Shown here in pieces: positions 54,603 to 64,000 of a stretch of DNA of 64,000 nucleotides (positions within the stretch are counted from its first letter, which is position 1; every line of letters starts with the position of its first letter). Source of the stretch: Leptospira kobayashii (lineage in GTDB: Bacteria; Spirochaetota; Leptospiria; Leptospirales; Leptospiraceae). Made by a program: the position numbers and the translations under genes. The DNA lies in the NCBI RefSeq assembly GCF_003114835.2, contig NZ_AP025028.1, positions 2,818,001 to 2,882,000 of the forward strand, written 5' to 3'. The notes below the pieces were generated by a model, which had not been told where the DNA came from, did not search any database, and worked only from the letters and a program-made list of their open reading frames with translations.

Positions 54603-57600
54603 CGATGGTGGGGAGTTACATTTTTATTGAATTTATAAAATAATAAAGGTATGACAAAGAGAGAGAGCAAGGTGGAAGTAAAAAGCCCACTAACAACGAC
54701 TACTCCCAAAGGGGCCTGAAATTCCGAACCTTTTCCCAGCTCGAAAACAATGGGCAACATACCCAAAATGGTTGTAGTATTGTTCATGATCACAGGTTTG
54801 AATACTGCTTCGCTACTTGCCAGAATAGCCGCCAAACGCTCTTTCTTTTCTTCCAAGAACAAACGATAGTATTCGAAGAACAGGGAAGCATTGTCCACAA
54901 CAACCCCCATTAGGAGAATGAAACCCATAAATGAACTTATGTTAAGTGACTTTCCTCCGAGTATCAACGCAGGGAAAGTTCCGATGAAAATCAAAGGGAC
55001 GGAAAAAAGCATCAGAAAGGAAGAAGAGTAAGATTCGAATTGGGCGGACAACAACATATAGATAAGCAATAGTGCCAAAAGAAAAGAAAAAATCACTTCC
55101 TTAAAAGAAGCATCTATGTCCTCTTCTTCTCCGGCAAACTGGAGTTTGACTCCTTCCGGAAGTTCCCATTTCTGAATCATGGATTTGATATCGGATTCGG
55201 CCCTTGTCAAACTGGGATCCAAAGTCACATCAATCGGATTGATCCGGAAATTCCCACGGCGCATAATGGACGATAGGTTTTTCTCCTCTTTTATCTCTAC
55301 GAATTGTTCCAAACTGATATTATCCCCGGAAGGCGTTCTGATTTTCAAACGTTTCAATTTTTCCAGGGTATTGGCATATTTTTTTTCCATACCGATCCGG
55401 ATGTTGGTTTCCATTCCTGCAATTTTCATCGAGGATGAAGTCAGACCTTTCAGAGCGATCCTGACGAAAGTGGACACGGCCGCATTGGTCAATCCGTATC
55501 GGGACATTTTCACCTGATTGAACTTCAAATGATATTCGGTATTCTTTGTATCCATCCCAAGCTTCACTTCCAAAACGCTTGGTTTGGAAAGCAATCGGCT
55601 CTTCGCTTTTATTCCGAACTCCTGGATCGATTCCAAATCATTGCCAATCAACAGAAATTGAAGTGATCCTTTTTTTTGGCCCAAAAGATCACCGAGCATA
55701 TTATCACGCGTATTGAATATGATCTCATAACTCGGATCGATCACCAATTTTTTTCTGAACATACTTATGAAGTCGGAAGTTCTTACATCCTTGTCTTCCT
55801 GAAGTACGACCCGAAGCGACGCTTTATTGGGATCGACTATCGCATTCGGATTGATTTTCAAATCATCTTCTTCACCGCCTATATTTGTGACGACCCGGGC
55901 TACTTTTTTATCTTTCAAAAGCTCCCCTTCCAGATAGGAAATGAAATCGGACATAGTCGACAGATCGGTTCCTCGTGGCAATGAAACAGTCATTTCGAAT
56001 TCGCCCGTATCGACTTTGGGTAAAAATTCCTTTTGAATGAATGGAATCAAAGTAAAACTGAAAACAAGCAAAGCAATGATCGCCAATAAATAAATGTTAG
56101 GAGTCGCGATCATTTCCTTAAGAAAGGAATGGTAACCTTTGATCAATTTTTCTTCATCATAAATTTGAAATTTACTTTTTTGAGAAGTTAATGTTTTTCG
56201 GGATTTATACAAGAAAGAAGCGGCAAGAGGTATAAAAGTCAAAGAAACAATTAGACTCATCGACAATGTGACTACGATGGCCAAAGCCATTTCGGAGAAT
56301 ACGATTCCCAAAGTACTCTTCAAAAAAGTAATCGGTAAAAATACTATGATCGTAGTCAATGTAGCGGACAAAATCGAAGTGGCGACCTCTTTACCACCAT
56401 CTAAAATAGCCTTTGTTAGTTGACTTCCCAATAACAAATTTCTTTCGATTGCGGAAAGCACTACGTTACTGGAATCGAAAAGCATACCAACTCCCAATGC
56501 CAAACCACCGAGGCTCATCATGTTAAAGCTGATACCTGCAAACTTAAATATAAGAAAACTGGGGAAAAGTGTAACCGGAATCGCAAGCAGTAACAAACTA
56601 GGACTTTGCAGATTTTTTAGAATAATAAGTAACGCTAGAAAGGCGAGTATTGCACCTATGATTAAACTTAAAAATAAATTATTAATGGATTGTTTGATAA
56701 AATCGGATTCATCGTAAACAACTTCCAAAGAAATTTCCTTTTTGAATTGAGTTTGAATGAATGATAACGCACTGGAAACATTTTCCGCGATTTGTACCGA
56801 GTTTTTGCCCGGTTCCTTATAAATGTAAGCTACAATACATTCTTTCCCGTTGTATCGGGCAAGACCTCTTCTATCCCGAAAACGTTCTTTCACATTGCTG
56901 AAATCGGAAATATAAACAGGACCCGCACCTTCGTTGAAGAAAGCGATTGTGCCGCCGACTTCCTCGGTGGAATTATATTCTCCTATGGCTCTGACCAGTA
57001 AGTCTTTTTTGCCGAAAGGCAATTGGCCTGCAGGGTAATTTTTATTATTAATGGAAATGAGAGAACGCAAATCCTGTGGAGAAATCCGAAACGAATTCAT
57101 CCGTTCCGGATCGATTTCAATGAATACTTCCTTTTGGTATCCCCCGGATATTTGAACCGCTGCTACTCCGTCCACACGATCCAAGTATACTTTCAAATTT
57201 TCTTCAACAAACTGGCGTAAGTTGTGTTCGTCGGACAACCCGTTGGAAAAAAATACAATCTCCATAAAGGAGGATTTGTTCGGATCAAATCTGGAAATCA
57301 GAGGTTTGCTTGCGTCTTGCGGGAGAAAGTCCCGAATCAAATCCAATTTCTCACGAACTTCCACCAAAGAAAAATGGATGTCTGTTCCGTTTTTAAAACT
57401 CAAATGAACAAAAGAATATCCTTCAATCGATTCAGATTCCACCTTCACGACACCCTGGATCGTACCCACCACTTCGGAAATAGGTTTGGTGATCAAATTT
57501 TCCATCTCCGCCGGGGAAGCATTGGAATAAGTAGTTATAATCGATAGTCTGGGAAATTCGATATTGGGAAGTAAACCGATGGGAATATCTCTTAAAGATA

Positions 57601-57685
57601 GTGCCCCAAAAATAAGAAAGCCACCGTAAACCATACTGGTGGCGACTTTTCTTTTTAAGATAAATTTCTGAATGGCTTCAATCAT
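54599..57685 (-). CDS. RND efflux permease (AcrB/MdtB-type, HAE1-like)
   Basis: 1028 residues, full length for the family, in the inner membrane. Pumps of this type use proton flow to expel drugs, lipids or other compounds through an adaptor and TolC. Helix 4 reads LGVGMLFDSSNVVL: Asp404 is kept, the second Asp of the usual pair is Ser. The C-terminal half has GVVVDNASLFFEYY. The absence of CzcA-type metal motifs favours hydrophobic substrates. Four-base overlaps link it to the adaptor upstream and the degenerate permease downstream. Confidence 0.9.
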   Translation of the reverse strand: MIEAIQKFILKRKVATSMVYGGFLIFGALSLRDIPIGLLPNIEFPRLSIITTYSNASPAEMENLITKPISEVVGTIQGVVKVESESIEGYSFVHLSFKNGTDIHFSLVEVREKLDLIRDFLPQDASKPLISRFDPNKSSFMEIVFFSNGLSDEHNLRQFVEENLKVYLDRVDGVAAVQISGGYQKEVFIEIDPERMNSFRISPQDLRSLISINNKNYPAGQLPFGKKDLLVRAIGEYNSTEEVGGTIAFFNEGAGPVYISDFSNVKERFRDRRGLARYNGKECIVAYIYKEPGKNSVQIAENVSSALSFIQTQFKKEISLEVVYDESDFIKQSINNLFLSLIIGAILAFLALLIILKNLQSPSLLLLAIPVTLFPSFLIFKFAGISFNMMSLGGLALGVGMLFDSSNVVLSAIERNLLLGSQLTKAILDGGKEVATSILSATLTTIIVFLPITFLKSTLGIVFSEMALAIVVTLSMSLIVSLTFIPLAASFLYKSRKTLTSQKSKFQIYDEEKLIKGYHSFLKEMIATPNIYLLAIIALLVFSFTLIPFIQKEFLPKVDTGEFEMTVSLPRGTDLSTMSDFISYLEGELLKDKKVARVVTNIGGEEDDLKINPNAIVDPNKASLRVVLQEDKDVRTSDFISMFRKKLVIDPSYEIIFNTRDNMLGDLLGQKKGSLQFLLIGNDLESIQEFGIKAKSRLLSKPSVLEVKLGMDTKNTEYHLKFNQVKMSRYGLTNAAVSTFVRIALKGLTSSSMKIAGMETNIRIGMEKKYANTLEKLKRLKIRTPSGDNISLEQFVEIKEEKNLSSIMRRGNFRINPIDVTLDPSLTRAESDIKSMIQKWELPEGVKLQFAGEEEDIDASFKEVIFSFLLALLLIYMLLSAQFESYSSSFLMLFSVPLIFIGTFPALILGGKSLNISSFMGFILLMGVVVDNASLFFEYYRLFLEEKKERLAAILASSEAVFKPVIMNNTTTILGMLPIVFELGKGSEFQAPLGVVVVSGLFTSTLLSLFVIPLLFYKFNKNVTPHHR

Positions 57686-59190
57686 TGAAGTTTTGGTGTA
57701 ACAAGTATTCCGTCAAACAACCTGCTGACCGAACTGAGTGCAATCGAATCGCCTTCCTCCAATCCATCCAGGATCTCCACCCTATCTTCTTTTTTCGCAC
57801 CTAGCTTCACCTGTTTCTTATAGGCTCGCTTGTTGCGAACAACGAAAACAAATGCTTCCGTTTCATTCACTGCTATGAGAGAAGTCAAAGGAACAAAAAT
57901 GGATTTTTCTTCTTTTCCGGTAATCACCTCACACCTAACAAACATACCGGGCTTTAACAAGGAATATTGATTGTCCAATTGAATCTTTACTTCCGCAGTA
58001 TGCGTTTTACTATCAACATAAGGGCTGATCTTTTTCACCGTGCCACGATATGTTTTGTCAGGAGAAACATCGGCCTTTATATCAGCTTTTAATCCCACCT
58101 TCAGTTTGGAAAGATCCCCCTCATTTACGGAAAAAGCTACATATACCGATTTTACCGAAATAACTGTCATGATAGGAAGACTTCCTCCGCTACCCGCATT
58201 GACTAGCTCCCCCGCAGTTCTGTTGATTTTTGCGACAACGCCGTTTAACGGGGAAAAGAGGACGGATTCCTTAATCAACATCTCTGTTGTTTGTAAATTG
58301 ACTTCGGCAGCTTTTAAATTTCTAAAAGCGACTTCCTGCTCCGAACTCTCTATCTTCGTATTGATTCTTTTTAATACTTCGTTTTTTTCCTTTCTATCGG
58401 CGGGGACCGGCAATCCTTCCGCCTGAATATCTTCATCCCGAATTCCTACGAGAATCATATCTAAATCCCGCTTCGCATTACTGACATTAATCTCTCTGGT
58501 ATTCAGTTCAAGGCGAAGGTTGGCCATTTCTTCTTCCGTGATCGCTTTGTTTTCCAGAAGAACTTCTTTTTTCTTAATCACGTCCTGAAATCTTTCTAGT
58601 TCGGCGATCGCTTTATTATAGAGATTGATTCTTTTATCAGCTTCTCCGAGTTTGATCTCCAAGTTTCGTTTAGCGATTGCTAACTTGTCTCCGGAAAGCC
58701 GGTACAAAGCCTGCGAGGATTCCAATGCCGCTTTTTGTTTGGCAAGATCCAACTCGAAAGTCAGACTGTCCAACTTTGCCAATTTTTGACCTTGAGAAAC
58801 GGAATCTCCCTCGTTTACAAAAGTTTTTTCCAACCTTCCGCTGACTTTCGAGTATATCTCCACCTTTTCAATCGGTTCCAAAAGCGCTGAGTAGGATAGA
58901 ACGGGAGTGCTGCTTTCTTCCTTTATACTTAACAATTCAACCGCTAAACTTCCTTCATCGCTCAAACCTTCGGATTCTTTCTTATCCTCTTTCCCCAACT
59001 TTTCATAATAATTGACCAAAGAAAGTTTCGGCGAATAAAACATCCTGTTCAAAAAAGGAACCTTCGCCCTCAAATCTCCCCAAGTCAAATTGCTGTATCC
59101 GAGCGATAATCCGAGGTATATGAGCGCACTGATCACTACCTTGGAGAAAAAAGGAATTTTAGTTAGGAAATCGAACTTCTCTTTTAGCAT
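57682..59190 (-). CDS. HlyD-type RND membrane fusion protein with extended N-terminus
   Basis: 502 residues, longer than usual. A membrane segment (about 16-36) is followed by some 70 extra residues before the standard order: lipoyl half (SGRLEKTFVNEGDSVSQGQK), a long helical hairpin (about 150-280), the second lipoyl half (FSPLNGVVAKINRTAGELV), beta barrel and membrane-proximal domain. It bridges the inner-membrane pump and TolC. The gene overlaps the RND gene by four bases and starts three bases after the Yip1-like gene. Confidence 0.88.
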   Translation of the reverse strand: MLKEKFDFLTKIPFFSKVVISALIYLGLSLGYSNLTWGDLRAKVPFLNRMFYSPKLSLVNYYEKLGKEDKKESEGLSDEGSLAVELLSIKEESSTPVLSYSALLEPIEKVEIYSKVSGRLEKTFVNEGDSVSQGQKLAKLDSLTFELDLAKQKAALESSQALYRLSGDKLAIAKRNLEIKLGEADKRINLYNKAIAELERFQDVIKKKEVLLENKAITEEEMANLRLELNTREINVSNAKRDLDMILVGIRDEDIQAEGLPVPADRKEKNEVLKRINTKIESSEQEVAFRNLKAAEVNLQTTEMLIKESVLFSPLNGVVAKINRTAGELVNAGSGGSLPIMTVISVKSVYVAFSVNEGDLSKLKVGLKADIKADVSPDKTYRGTVKKISPYVDSKTHTAEVKIQLDNQYSLLKPGMFVRCEVITGKEEKSIFVPLTSLIAVNETEAFVFVVRNKRAYKKQVKLGAKKEDRVEILDGLEEGDSIALSSVSRLFDGILVTPKLQ

Positions 59191-59193
59191 CAG

Positions 59194-59874
59194 TTAGGCT
59201 GTCAGGATTCCGAAAACAAAATAACAAAAAAGAAACAAAGGAACGAGCCAAGTTAAACCCGCTCTTCTCTTGTTGTGACCGAAATATTCGTTCGATGCTT
59301 TGATAAAAATTCGAGCGGATAAATAGATTCCGATACCGAATAGAATCATCCAAGCTGCGATCAATAAACCGAAGAAAACGTATCCGACCGGTTGGCTGAA
59401 AGGAAAAATCGAATTCACAATGAGTACAATGAACAAAACAGTGATCAAACCCGCAGTTGAATGAAGACAGATTCCAAAATGAGCAAGGAAAGAACGATCG
59501 TCACTTTCCAGAAATTTAGCCAGGTAGTAACTAAACACTGTTATATAAAATATGAAGATGATTAAAGCCGAGAAAACATAAACTACATTGAATGGATAAG
59601 AATTTAGCAGATAACTTAAACCGGAATTTCCTTTCGCCGCAAAATCCAACTGGAGAGCTTCGTTTAATTTGCTATAATAAGGATAAGCGCAGAGAAATAA
59701 TAAAAAGTAAAAAAACATATATGTGAATGAAAAATACAGAAAGTATCTTAATCCGATACGGAAAACTTCTCTAGGGCTTGTATTTTTATCATACTCTATG
59801 ATAGGATTTTTAACAATATTCTTCCAATTCTGAATATGGTAAGCGGGCGAAACGATTCTCTTTAGAAAACTCAT
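59194..59874 (-). CDS. Yip1-like multi-pass membrane protein
   Basis: 226 residues with five hydrophobic segments after an N-terminal amphipathic start (YHIQNWKNIVKNPIIEY). The arrangement resembles the Yip1 family of small membrane proteins of unclear bacterial function. It sits between the TPR lipoprotein and the adaptor gene with gaps of three bases on each side, so it is part of the efflux operon and may assist assembly of the pump. No catalytic motif is visible. Confidence 0.65.
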   Translation of the reverse strand: MSFLKRIVSPAYHIQNWKNIVKNPIIEYDKNTSPREVFRIGLRYFLYFSFTYMFFYFLLFLCAYPYYSKLNEALQLDFAAKGNSGLSYLLNSYPFNVVYVFSALIIFIFYITVFSYYLAKFLESDDRSFLAHFGICLHSTAGLITVLFIVLIVNSIFPFSQPVGYVFFGLLIAAWMILFGIGIYLSARIFIKASNEYFGHNKRRAGLTWLVPLFLFCYFVFGILTA

Positions 59875-59877
59875 ACT

Positions 59878-60495
59878 TTACTTCCTTTTATTTTTACTTT
59901 GCGGACTTCGTTTGATTGTGGCGTTCGATGCACTGACGGCTTCTACATCTTTGTTTTTCGAATCTACTTTGCCGTAGATTAAAGCAAGTTCCTTCTTCGC
60001 TAATGCGATTTTATCTTCCTGGATGACAGCTCTGTTATAAGATCGGATGGCATCGGATATTTTTCCCATCTCTATATTGATTTTAGCGGAGATAATCAAT
60101 AAATCCAAATTGGAACTATCTACTAATAACAATTCGTCAACAAGACTAAGTAGTGTTTTGCGATCCTTACCGCCGGCATACCCGGCTTTCAATTTCCATA
60201 ATTTAGCCTGAAAACCCAAAATAGGATCGTCTAAAACATCTTCCAATCGTTCTTCTACTTTCTTGAAATTCCCTTTATAAAATTCGATTTTAGCCAAATA
60301 AATAGGGGTATCCGAATAACAGGAGTCTTCCTTGTCGACCTGATTCAGGTAATTCAAAGCCGAATCCAAATTGCCTTTGGCGTATTCTTCCTTACCTGCC
60401 AAATAATTTTTTTCCAAAGTCTCGCTGTCGGAACACGAAAAGATCGCAAACAAAGATACAAAACAACAAAACAAAATAAAACGCCGGAATGCCAT
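59878..60495 (-). CDS. TPR-like lipoprotein of the efflux operon
   Basis: 205 residues from the ATG at 60495, which has AAGGTG nine bases upstream; a GTG at 60507 would add four residues and overlap the previous gene. The signal peptide ends in the lipobox AIFSC. The mature part is helical with TPR-like repeats (AGKEEYAKGNLDSALNYLNQ, IYLAKIEFYKGNFKKVEE, AKINIEMGKISDAIRSYNRA). It is a likely scaffold for protein contacts at the periplasmic side. Confidence 0.75.
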   Translation of the reverse strand: MAFRRFILFCCFVSLFAIFSCSDSETLEKNYLAGKEEYAKGNLDSALNYLNQVDKEDSCYSDTPIYLAKIEFYKGNFKKVEERLEDVLDDPILGFQAKLWKLKAGYAGGKDRKTLLSLVDELLLVDSSNLDLLIISAKINIEMGKISDAIRSYNRAVIQEDKIALAKKELALIYGKVDSKNKDVEAVSASNATIKRSPQSKNKRK

Positions 60496-60496
60496 T

Positions 60497-61189
60497 TCAA
60501 TTGTCACCTTTCGAACTGACTTTCGGCGTGTCTTTTATTCCTTGTCTGGCAATCATCTCGCCGGAATTTCTTTTCAATTCGATGGCAAGGCCTTCCACAA
60601 CTTTTTTCATCAACTCGGATTCATATAAGATCTTATTGTCGAAAGTGGATGAAATCATTCCTAAGTTATTGCCTTCAGAATCAAATATATGCAGAAAAAT
60701 ATAATTGTATTCCTTTCGATCCAAAATCTGATCGTTCGATTGAATGGAAATCGATCCTTGCACAAGAAGATCAAAAGAATCATTTTGAGAAAGGGACTTT
60801 ATTTCTTCCTTATCCAAAAGCCTTTCTTCTTTATAATCTTCGTAACTGTTTTCTCCGGCAATCCTTCGTAAAGATTCAGGAAGTGCTCCGATCGTATCCT
60901 TATTGCCTTCTTTGTTCCTAGCGTTTATGTTATTTTTACGGTAAGGCACCAAATTGAATCCGTTCTTTATCAGTTCGAATTGCAAAAGGTCTTTAAAGTT
61001 TTTCGGAGCTTGCTTGAGGGATTTCAAATCCCTGTTTTCGATATAACCTACCAAAACTTTTCGGGAAGAGGACCCGGAAGACACAGCAGAACGGATATTA
61101 TACGGATTTTTGGCACAACCGACAACTAACAGTAATAAAACGCTAAATAATAAAACTCCGGCTTTTTCATGACTTCGATTCATTATCAT
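60497..61189 (-). CDS. Lipoprotein of unknown function in the efflux operon
   Basis: 230 residues with a signal peptide ending LLVVGC. The mature domain begins KVLVGYIENRDLKSLKQA and contains FDLLVQGSISIQ and YIFLHIFDSEG, a strand-helix pattern that recalls the CsgG/LpoB-like lipoproteins that bind partner enzymes or assemble at the outer membrane, though the match is loose. It starts in an ATGA overlap with the gene before it. Confidence 0.65.
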   Translation of the reverse strand: MIMNRSHEKAGVLLFSVLLLLVVGCAKNPYNIRSAVSSGSSSRKVLVGYIENRDLKSLKQAPKNFKDLLQFELIKNGFNLVPYRKNNINARNKEGNKDTIGALPESLRRIAGENSYEDYKEERLLDKEEIKSLSQNDSFDLLVQGSISIQSNDQILDRKEYNYIFLHIFDSEGNNLGMISSTFDNKILYESELMKKVVEGLAIELKRNSGEMIARQGIKDTPKVSSKGDN

Positions 61190-62937
61190 TTAGCTTCCAT
61201 GGTAAAATTAAAATTGGAGGAAAAAGGCAGATTGTTCACGTCTCTTGCAGATGTGTCTACTGTAATCATATAATAAGGAAAACCGGCGGGAGTATTATCG
61301 GAACGCAAAAGATTGAAATCTCCTCCGGTAGATGCATTGCCGAAAAGAGATCCGTTACAAGATGCTTCCTGTTCGGCGAAAGATAGATTGAGAACCCTAC
61401 AACCGTAAGGAAAAGCAGCCTGGCAATCCGTCCAAGTCCAGGAAGATAGCTGGACAATGGTAGAAGGAGGAGAAAGTCTTCGCAAACGAACCGCATTTAC
61501 CGCACTATTCAAGTCCATATAGTTTGTAAAGATCAGTCGGAAATTGTCGGAAGTGACATCCGCACAAGCAGCAGTGGTAGCAGATGCTCCCGTTCCGTCA
61601 TCTCCCGCACGGAATGTATAAGAACTCGGGCTTAGCACTGCCAGTGTATTGTCCCAGTAGCAAGACCCGGAAAGCCAGTTGCCTCCCGCAGCACTTCCGG
61701 TACCGGGGAAGGTCGTGGCGCAACCTTGGGAAGCCACACCTACCGCCTGTACGGTGGGAGAAGAAGAAACAGGCCCGCCTGCGACGAAACTATAGGTGGA
61801 AGGGGCTTCTACGGTAATTTTGTCCGTAGTTACCACGTTTTGACCTACGGTAATCGTATAACGGACTCCATAACTTAATTTTGCATCAGGCGTATATGTA
61901 AGCGTTAGGTTGTCGGGAGACCAAACAAAAGTCCCGGTGAAAGAAGGGCTAAACCCGATATTAGATTGGGTTTGAACCTGATTCATTGGTCTTGAAAAAT
62001 TAAACACGATAGGATTGTTTGTAGGATTCCCAAGACAGGCAGTAGTAATCGACGTAGTAGTCAAATCTCCCAAGACTCCTATCCCCGCCAAACAATCCGC
62101 CAATGTTCCCGTAGAAACTGTGAGGGATGTCAATCGGGGAACCAAATTCGGAGTTCCTACTTGGAAACTTCCCGCCACAGGAATTTGCATTCTGATACCT
62201 TGCGTGTCCTGTGCAACCGTAGAAACGGTCATATTGATTCTGGATTGATAGGGAAAAGGAACATCCGGACTAATAGACAAATCCGTATCGGACTCCCAGT
62301 AATAAGTCACATTGAAGTTAGGTGAAAAAGTGATAGCGGAAATCGTCGCACCCCGGTCCATAGCACGCGAAAAATGAACTTTTATTTTATTTCTAAGAGG
62401 AGTGCCCATACAAGCGTCCGTTACGGAATCACTTAAAATATTCACCGAAGGAGGATTTGCGGAATTACAAACGCTGGAAGAACCCGCACTAACCGTAATC
62501 GATTGAACTTCCGGAAAAGTTCCGGCACTTGTTTGATTCCCTACAGTGAAACTTGCGGTGAAAACATCCTTTAAATCATGGCCTTCTTTCGATTCGCAAT
62601 TTTTCGTAAGAGTGTATGTATAAGTACCGTAATTGTAAAGAGTGCTGGGAGTAAAATTCAGACTATAATCGTTCAGATCATAAAAACCTTGAGTTGCCGG
62701 GGAAACGGAAAAACTCTGAACACAAGAATTGATATTCATCGGTTTATCAAACAAAATCGCAATTTTTTGACTACGGGGTAGTTCCTTATCGCCCATAGCA
62801 GGTACCGCAGAGACTACCTTAGGCGATGAATCATTTCCAAGGAAAGTGAGCATTTTCGATGCGTCCGAGCTTGCATGTTTGCATGACTCAAAGGCAAAGA
62901 GGGAAACAAATAATAGAAAGTAATACTGCTTTTTCAT
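61186..62937 (-). CDS. Lipoprotein with bacterial Ig-like (Big_5) domains
   Basis: 583 residues with a signal peptide ending in the lipobox AFESC. Three or more Ig-like domains of the Big_5/SbsA type follow, each with a form of VxFxxPMNxxxxxxSFSVSP and LxFTPxxxLxYGTxYTYT (for example KIAILFDKPMN and IVFNFSRPMN). These are extracytoplasmic structural domains. The ATG follows the TolC stop without a gap. An Ig-like lipoprotein inside an efflux operon is unusual and suggests a surface or outer-membrane accessory of the channel. Confidence 0.78.
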   Translation of the reverse strand: MKKQYYFLLFVSLFAFESCKHASSDASKMLTFLGNDSSPKVVSAVPAMGDKELPRSQKIAILFDKPMNINSCVQSFSVSPATQGFYDLNDYSLNFTPSTLYNYGTYTYTLTKNCESKEGHDLKDVFTASFTVGNQTSAGTFPEVQSITVSAGSSSVCNSANPPSVNILSDSVTDACMGTPLRNKIKVHFSRAMDRGATISAITFSPNFNVTYYWESDTDLSISPDVPFPYQSRINMTVSTVAQDTQGIRMQIPVAGSFQVGTPNLVPRLTSLTVSTGTLADCLAGIGVLGDLTTTSITTACLGNPTNNPIVFNFSRPMNQVQTQSNIGFSPSFTGTFVWSPDNLTLTYTPDAKLSYGVRYTITVGQNVVTTDKITVEAPSTYSFVAGGPVSSSPTVQAVGVASQGCATTFPGTGSAAGGNWLSGSCYWDNTLAVLSPSSYTFRAGDDGTGASATTAACADVTSDNFRLIFTNYMDLNSAVNAVRLRRLSPPSTIVQLSSWTWTDCQAAFPYGCRVLNLSFAEQEASCNGSLFGNASTGGDFNLLRSDNTPAGFPYYMITVDTSARDVNNLPFSSNFNFTMEAK

Positions 62938-64000
62938 CTAATCTTCCAAATAAAAATCATATTCCGATTTTTTGCGTCGTTTGTTATCGCCCTTCTCCGG
63001 TTTCGAATCATTCTCATCAAAAATATTTTTATCCGACAGATCTTTGGATTTGTTGAAAATAAAGGAATCATCGGAATACAGCTGGGCCAATAAAGAATTT
63101 CCCTCACCCTTTTTGTACATGTAAAATTGCCATTCGGAAACATCCACTCCCGTGGCAAACGAAAGATCCATAACGGACTCCAGATAACTACTGATAGCCG
63201 TAGTTAAATCGTCGGCGGATTTCAACAATTCCAGTTCGGCGGATAACATTTCGGTTTTTTTGGAAAATCCGGTGACGGATTTTGCCTGCATTGATTTCCA
63301 AGTTTCGTAAGTGATATAAAAACGGGAATTTGTAAGTCGTAAAACCTGCCAAGCCTCTCTCACTTTTTCACGTGCTTTGAATGCTTCGGCTTTTAAAGCG
63401 ATTTCAATCAATTGGTTGTTGCGTATGGCATCGGAAAGAGCGATCTTTCCTTCATAGATTTTTCTGGAATAGGATAAATCGTCAAACAGATTTAAGGTGC
63501 TACTATTGAATGCATTTTCCCCTCGGCCGACAAACTGAGGACCGAATCCGGGAATCCTTTGAATACCGGTTCCGTCCGTTTGCATTCCGTAATTGGCGGT
63601 AGACTGATTCGTAGTACTTCCCAACTGGGTTTGAAATGAGATACTGAATCCGTATACATCGTTTTTTACAGGCAAAGGACCGTTGATGTTTTGGCCGTAA
63701 TAACTTCCCAGGAATACTTTGGGTTTCCAGTAATTTTCGGTGATTTCCTTTCTTGTTTTTAAATTCTCAATCGTAATTTGAGATTTTTTGATCTCCGGTT
63801 TGTGTACTACGGCAAGACTTGAAGTTTCTTCTTTAAAATAAGGAGGAAGAAGAACATAATCGTTTAACAGGGATTCCTTCAGACGAAGGGGAAGCTCCAA
63901 TGGCAAATTGAGAGTTTTTCTTAATTCGATATTCGCCTGGTTGTTGTTCGATTCTGTTTTTAATAACAGAAGTTCGATTTCCCTGATCTTGGATTCGATT
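62938..64000 (-). CDS. TolC-family outer-membrane efflux protein, 5' end outside window
   Basis: The frame stays open to the right edge, so the start is missing; about 353 residues are visible. The segment SNNQANIELRKTLNLPLELP is the familiar end of the first TolC structural repeat, and long coiled-coil helices (for example SDAIRNNQLIEIALKAEAFK) and beta strands follow. It forms the outer-membrane exit duct for the RND pump encoded downstream. The C-terminal tail is charged (KPEKGDNKRRKKSEYD). It is the first visible gene of the operon. Confidence 0.85.
   Translation of the reverse strand, partial: IESKIREIELLLLKTESNNNQANIELRKTLNLPLELPLRLKESLLNDYVLLPPYFKEETSSLAVVHKPEIKKSQITIENLKTRKEITENYWKPKVFLGSYYGQNINGPLPVKNDVYGFSISFQTQLGSTTNQSTANYGMQTDGTGIQRIPGFGPQFVGRGENAFNSSTLNLFDDLSYSRKIYEGKIALSDAIRNNQLIEIALKAEAFKAREKVREAWQVLRLTNSRFYITYETWKSMQAKSVTGFSKKTEMLSAELELLKSADDLTTAISSYLESVMDLSFATGVDVSEWQFYMYKKGEGNSLLAQLYSDDSFIFNKSKDLSDKNIFDENDSKPEKGDNKRRKKSEYDFYLED

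Overview
The window reads as chromosomal DNA of a Leptospira species, probably one of the environmental lineages. The evidence is the gene families: very long Leptospira-type proteins (a family I remember as TIGR04388, labelled from memory), a giant exported protein of repeated Calx-beta-like domains closed by a DUF1554-like module, relaxed spirochaetal lipoboxes, many chemoreceptors, and dispersed GC-rich intergenic repeats in a roughly 40% GC background. No rRNA, tRNA, CRISPR array, transposase or integrase gene was recognised.

Layout. 1-8 kb holds housekeeping and signalling genes: pyrE, a di-haem cytochrome c peroxidase behind a Fur/PerR-type palindrome, a PilZ gene behind a sigma-54-type promoter, an unusual carbamoyltransferase, a STAS-like protein and a frameshifted chemoreceptor. 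7.3-13 kb is one minus-strand gene set: giant Calx-beta lipoprotein, OmpA-like lipoprotein, outer-membrane protein, truncated globin. 13.4-16.3 kb carries an alpha/beta hydrolase, a VOC protein and a CitE-like lyase. 29.5-35.3 kb separates the giant-gene clusters with an alginate-export-like porin, a chemoreceptor, a chemoreceptor remnant, a glycosyltransferase and a DUF2625 protein. 51.6-64 kb is a tight eight-gene minus-strand operon for an RND efflux machine: TolC (cut by the window edge), three lipoproteins, a Yip1-like membrane protein, an HlyD-type adaptor and two RND permeases, the second of which looks degenerate.

The most interesting part is 16.9-51.3 kb. Three giant genes (2100, about 2002 and 2792 residues) and one orphan C-terminal cassette (1270 residues) share a long conserved body but end in unrelated domains: two M23/LytM peptidases, one papain/CHAP-like Cys-His-Asp domain and one unassigned domain. 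In three of the four the switch to variable sequence comes just after a membrane-like segment and a short motif ending in RREDG/RRKED. Each is followed, with stop and start codons overlapping or 6 bases apart, by a different small exported or lipoprotein gene. This is the layout of a polymorphic toxin with a cognate periplasmic immunity protein, including a silent toxin/immunity cassette beside its full-length relative. The function is inference; the arrangement is directly visible.

The intergenic DNA carries several repeat families. One (called B here) has tandem stem-loops whose stems change with base pairing kept, a bulged T in the second stem, and GGA-containing loops that resemble CsrA binding sites. 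Positions were counted by hand and non-coding boundaries may be off by a few bases.
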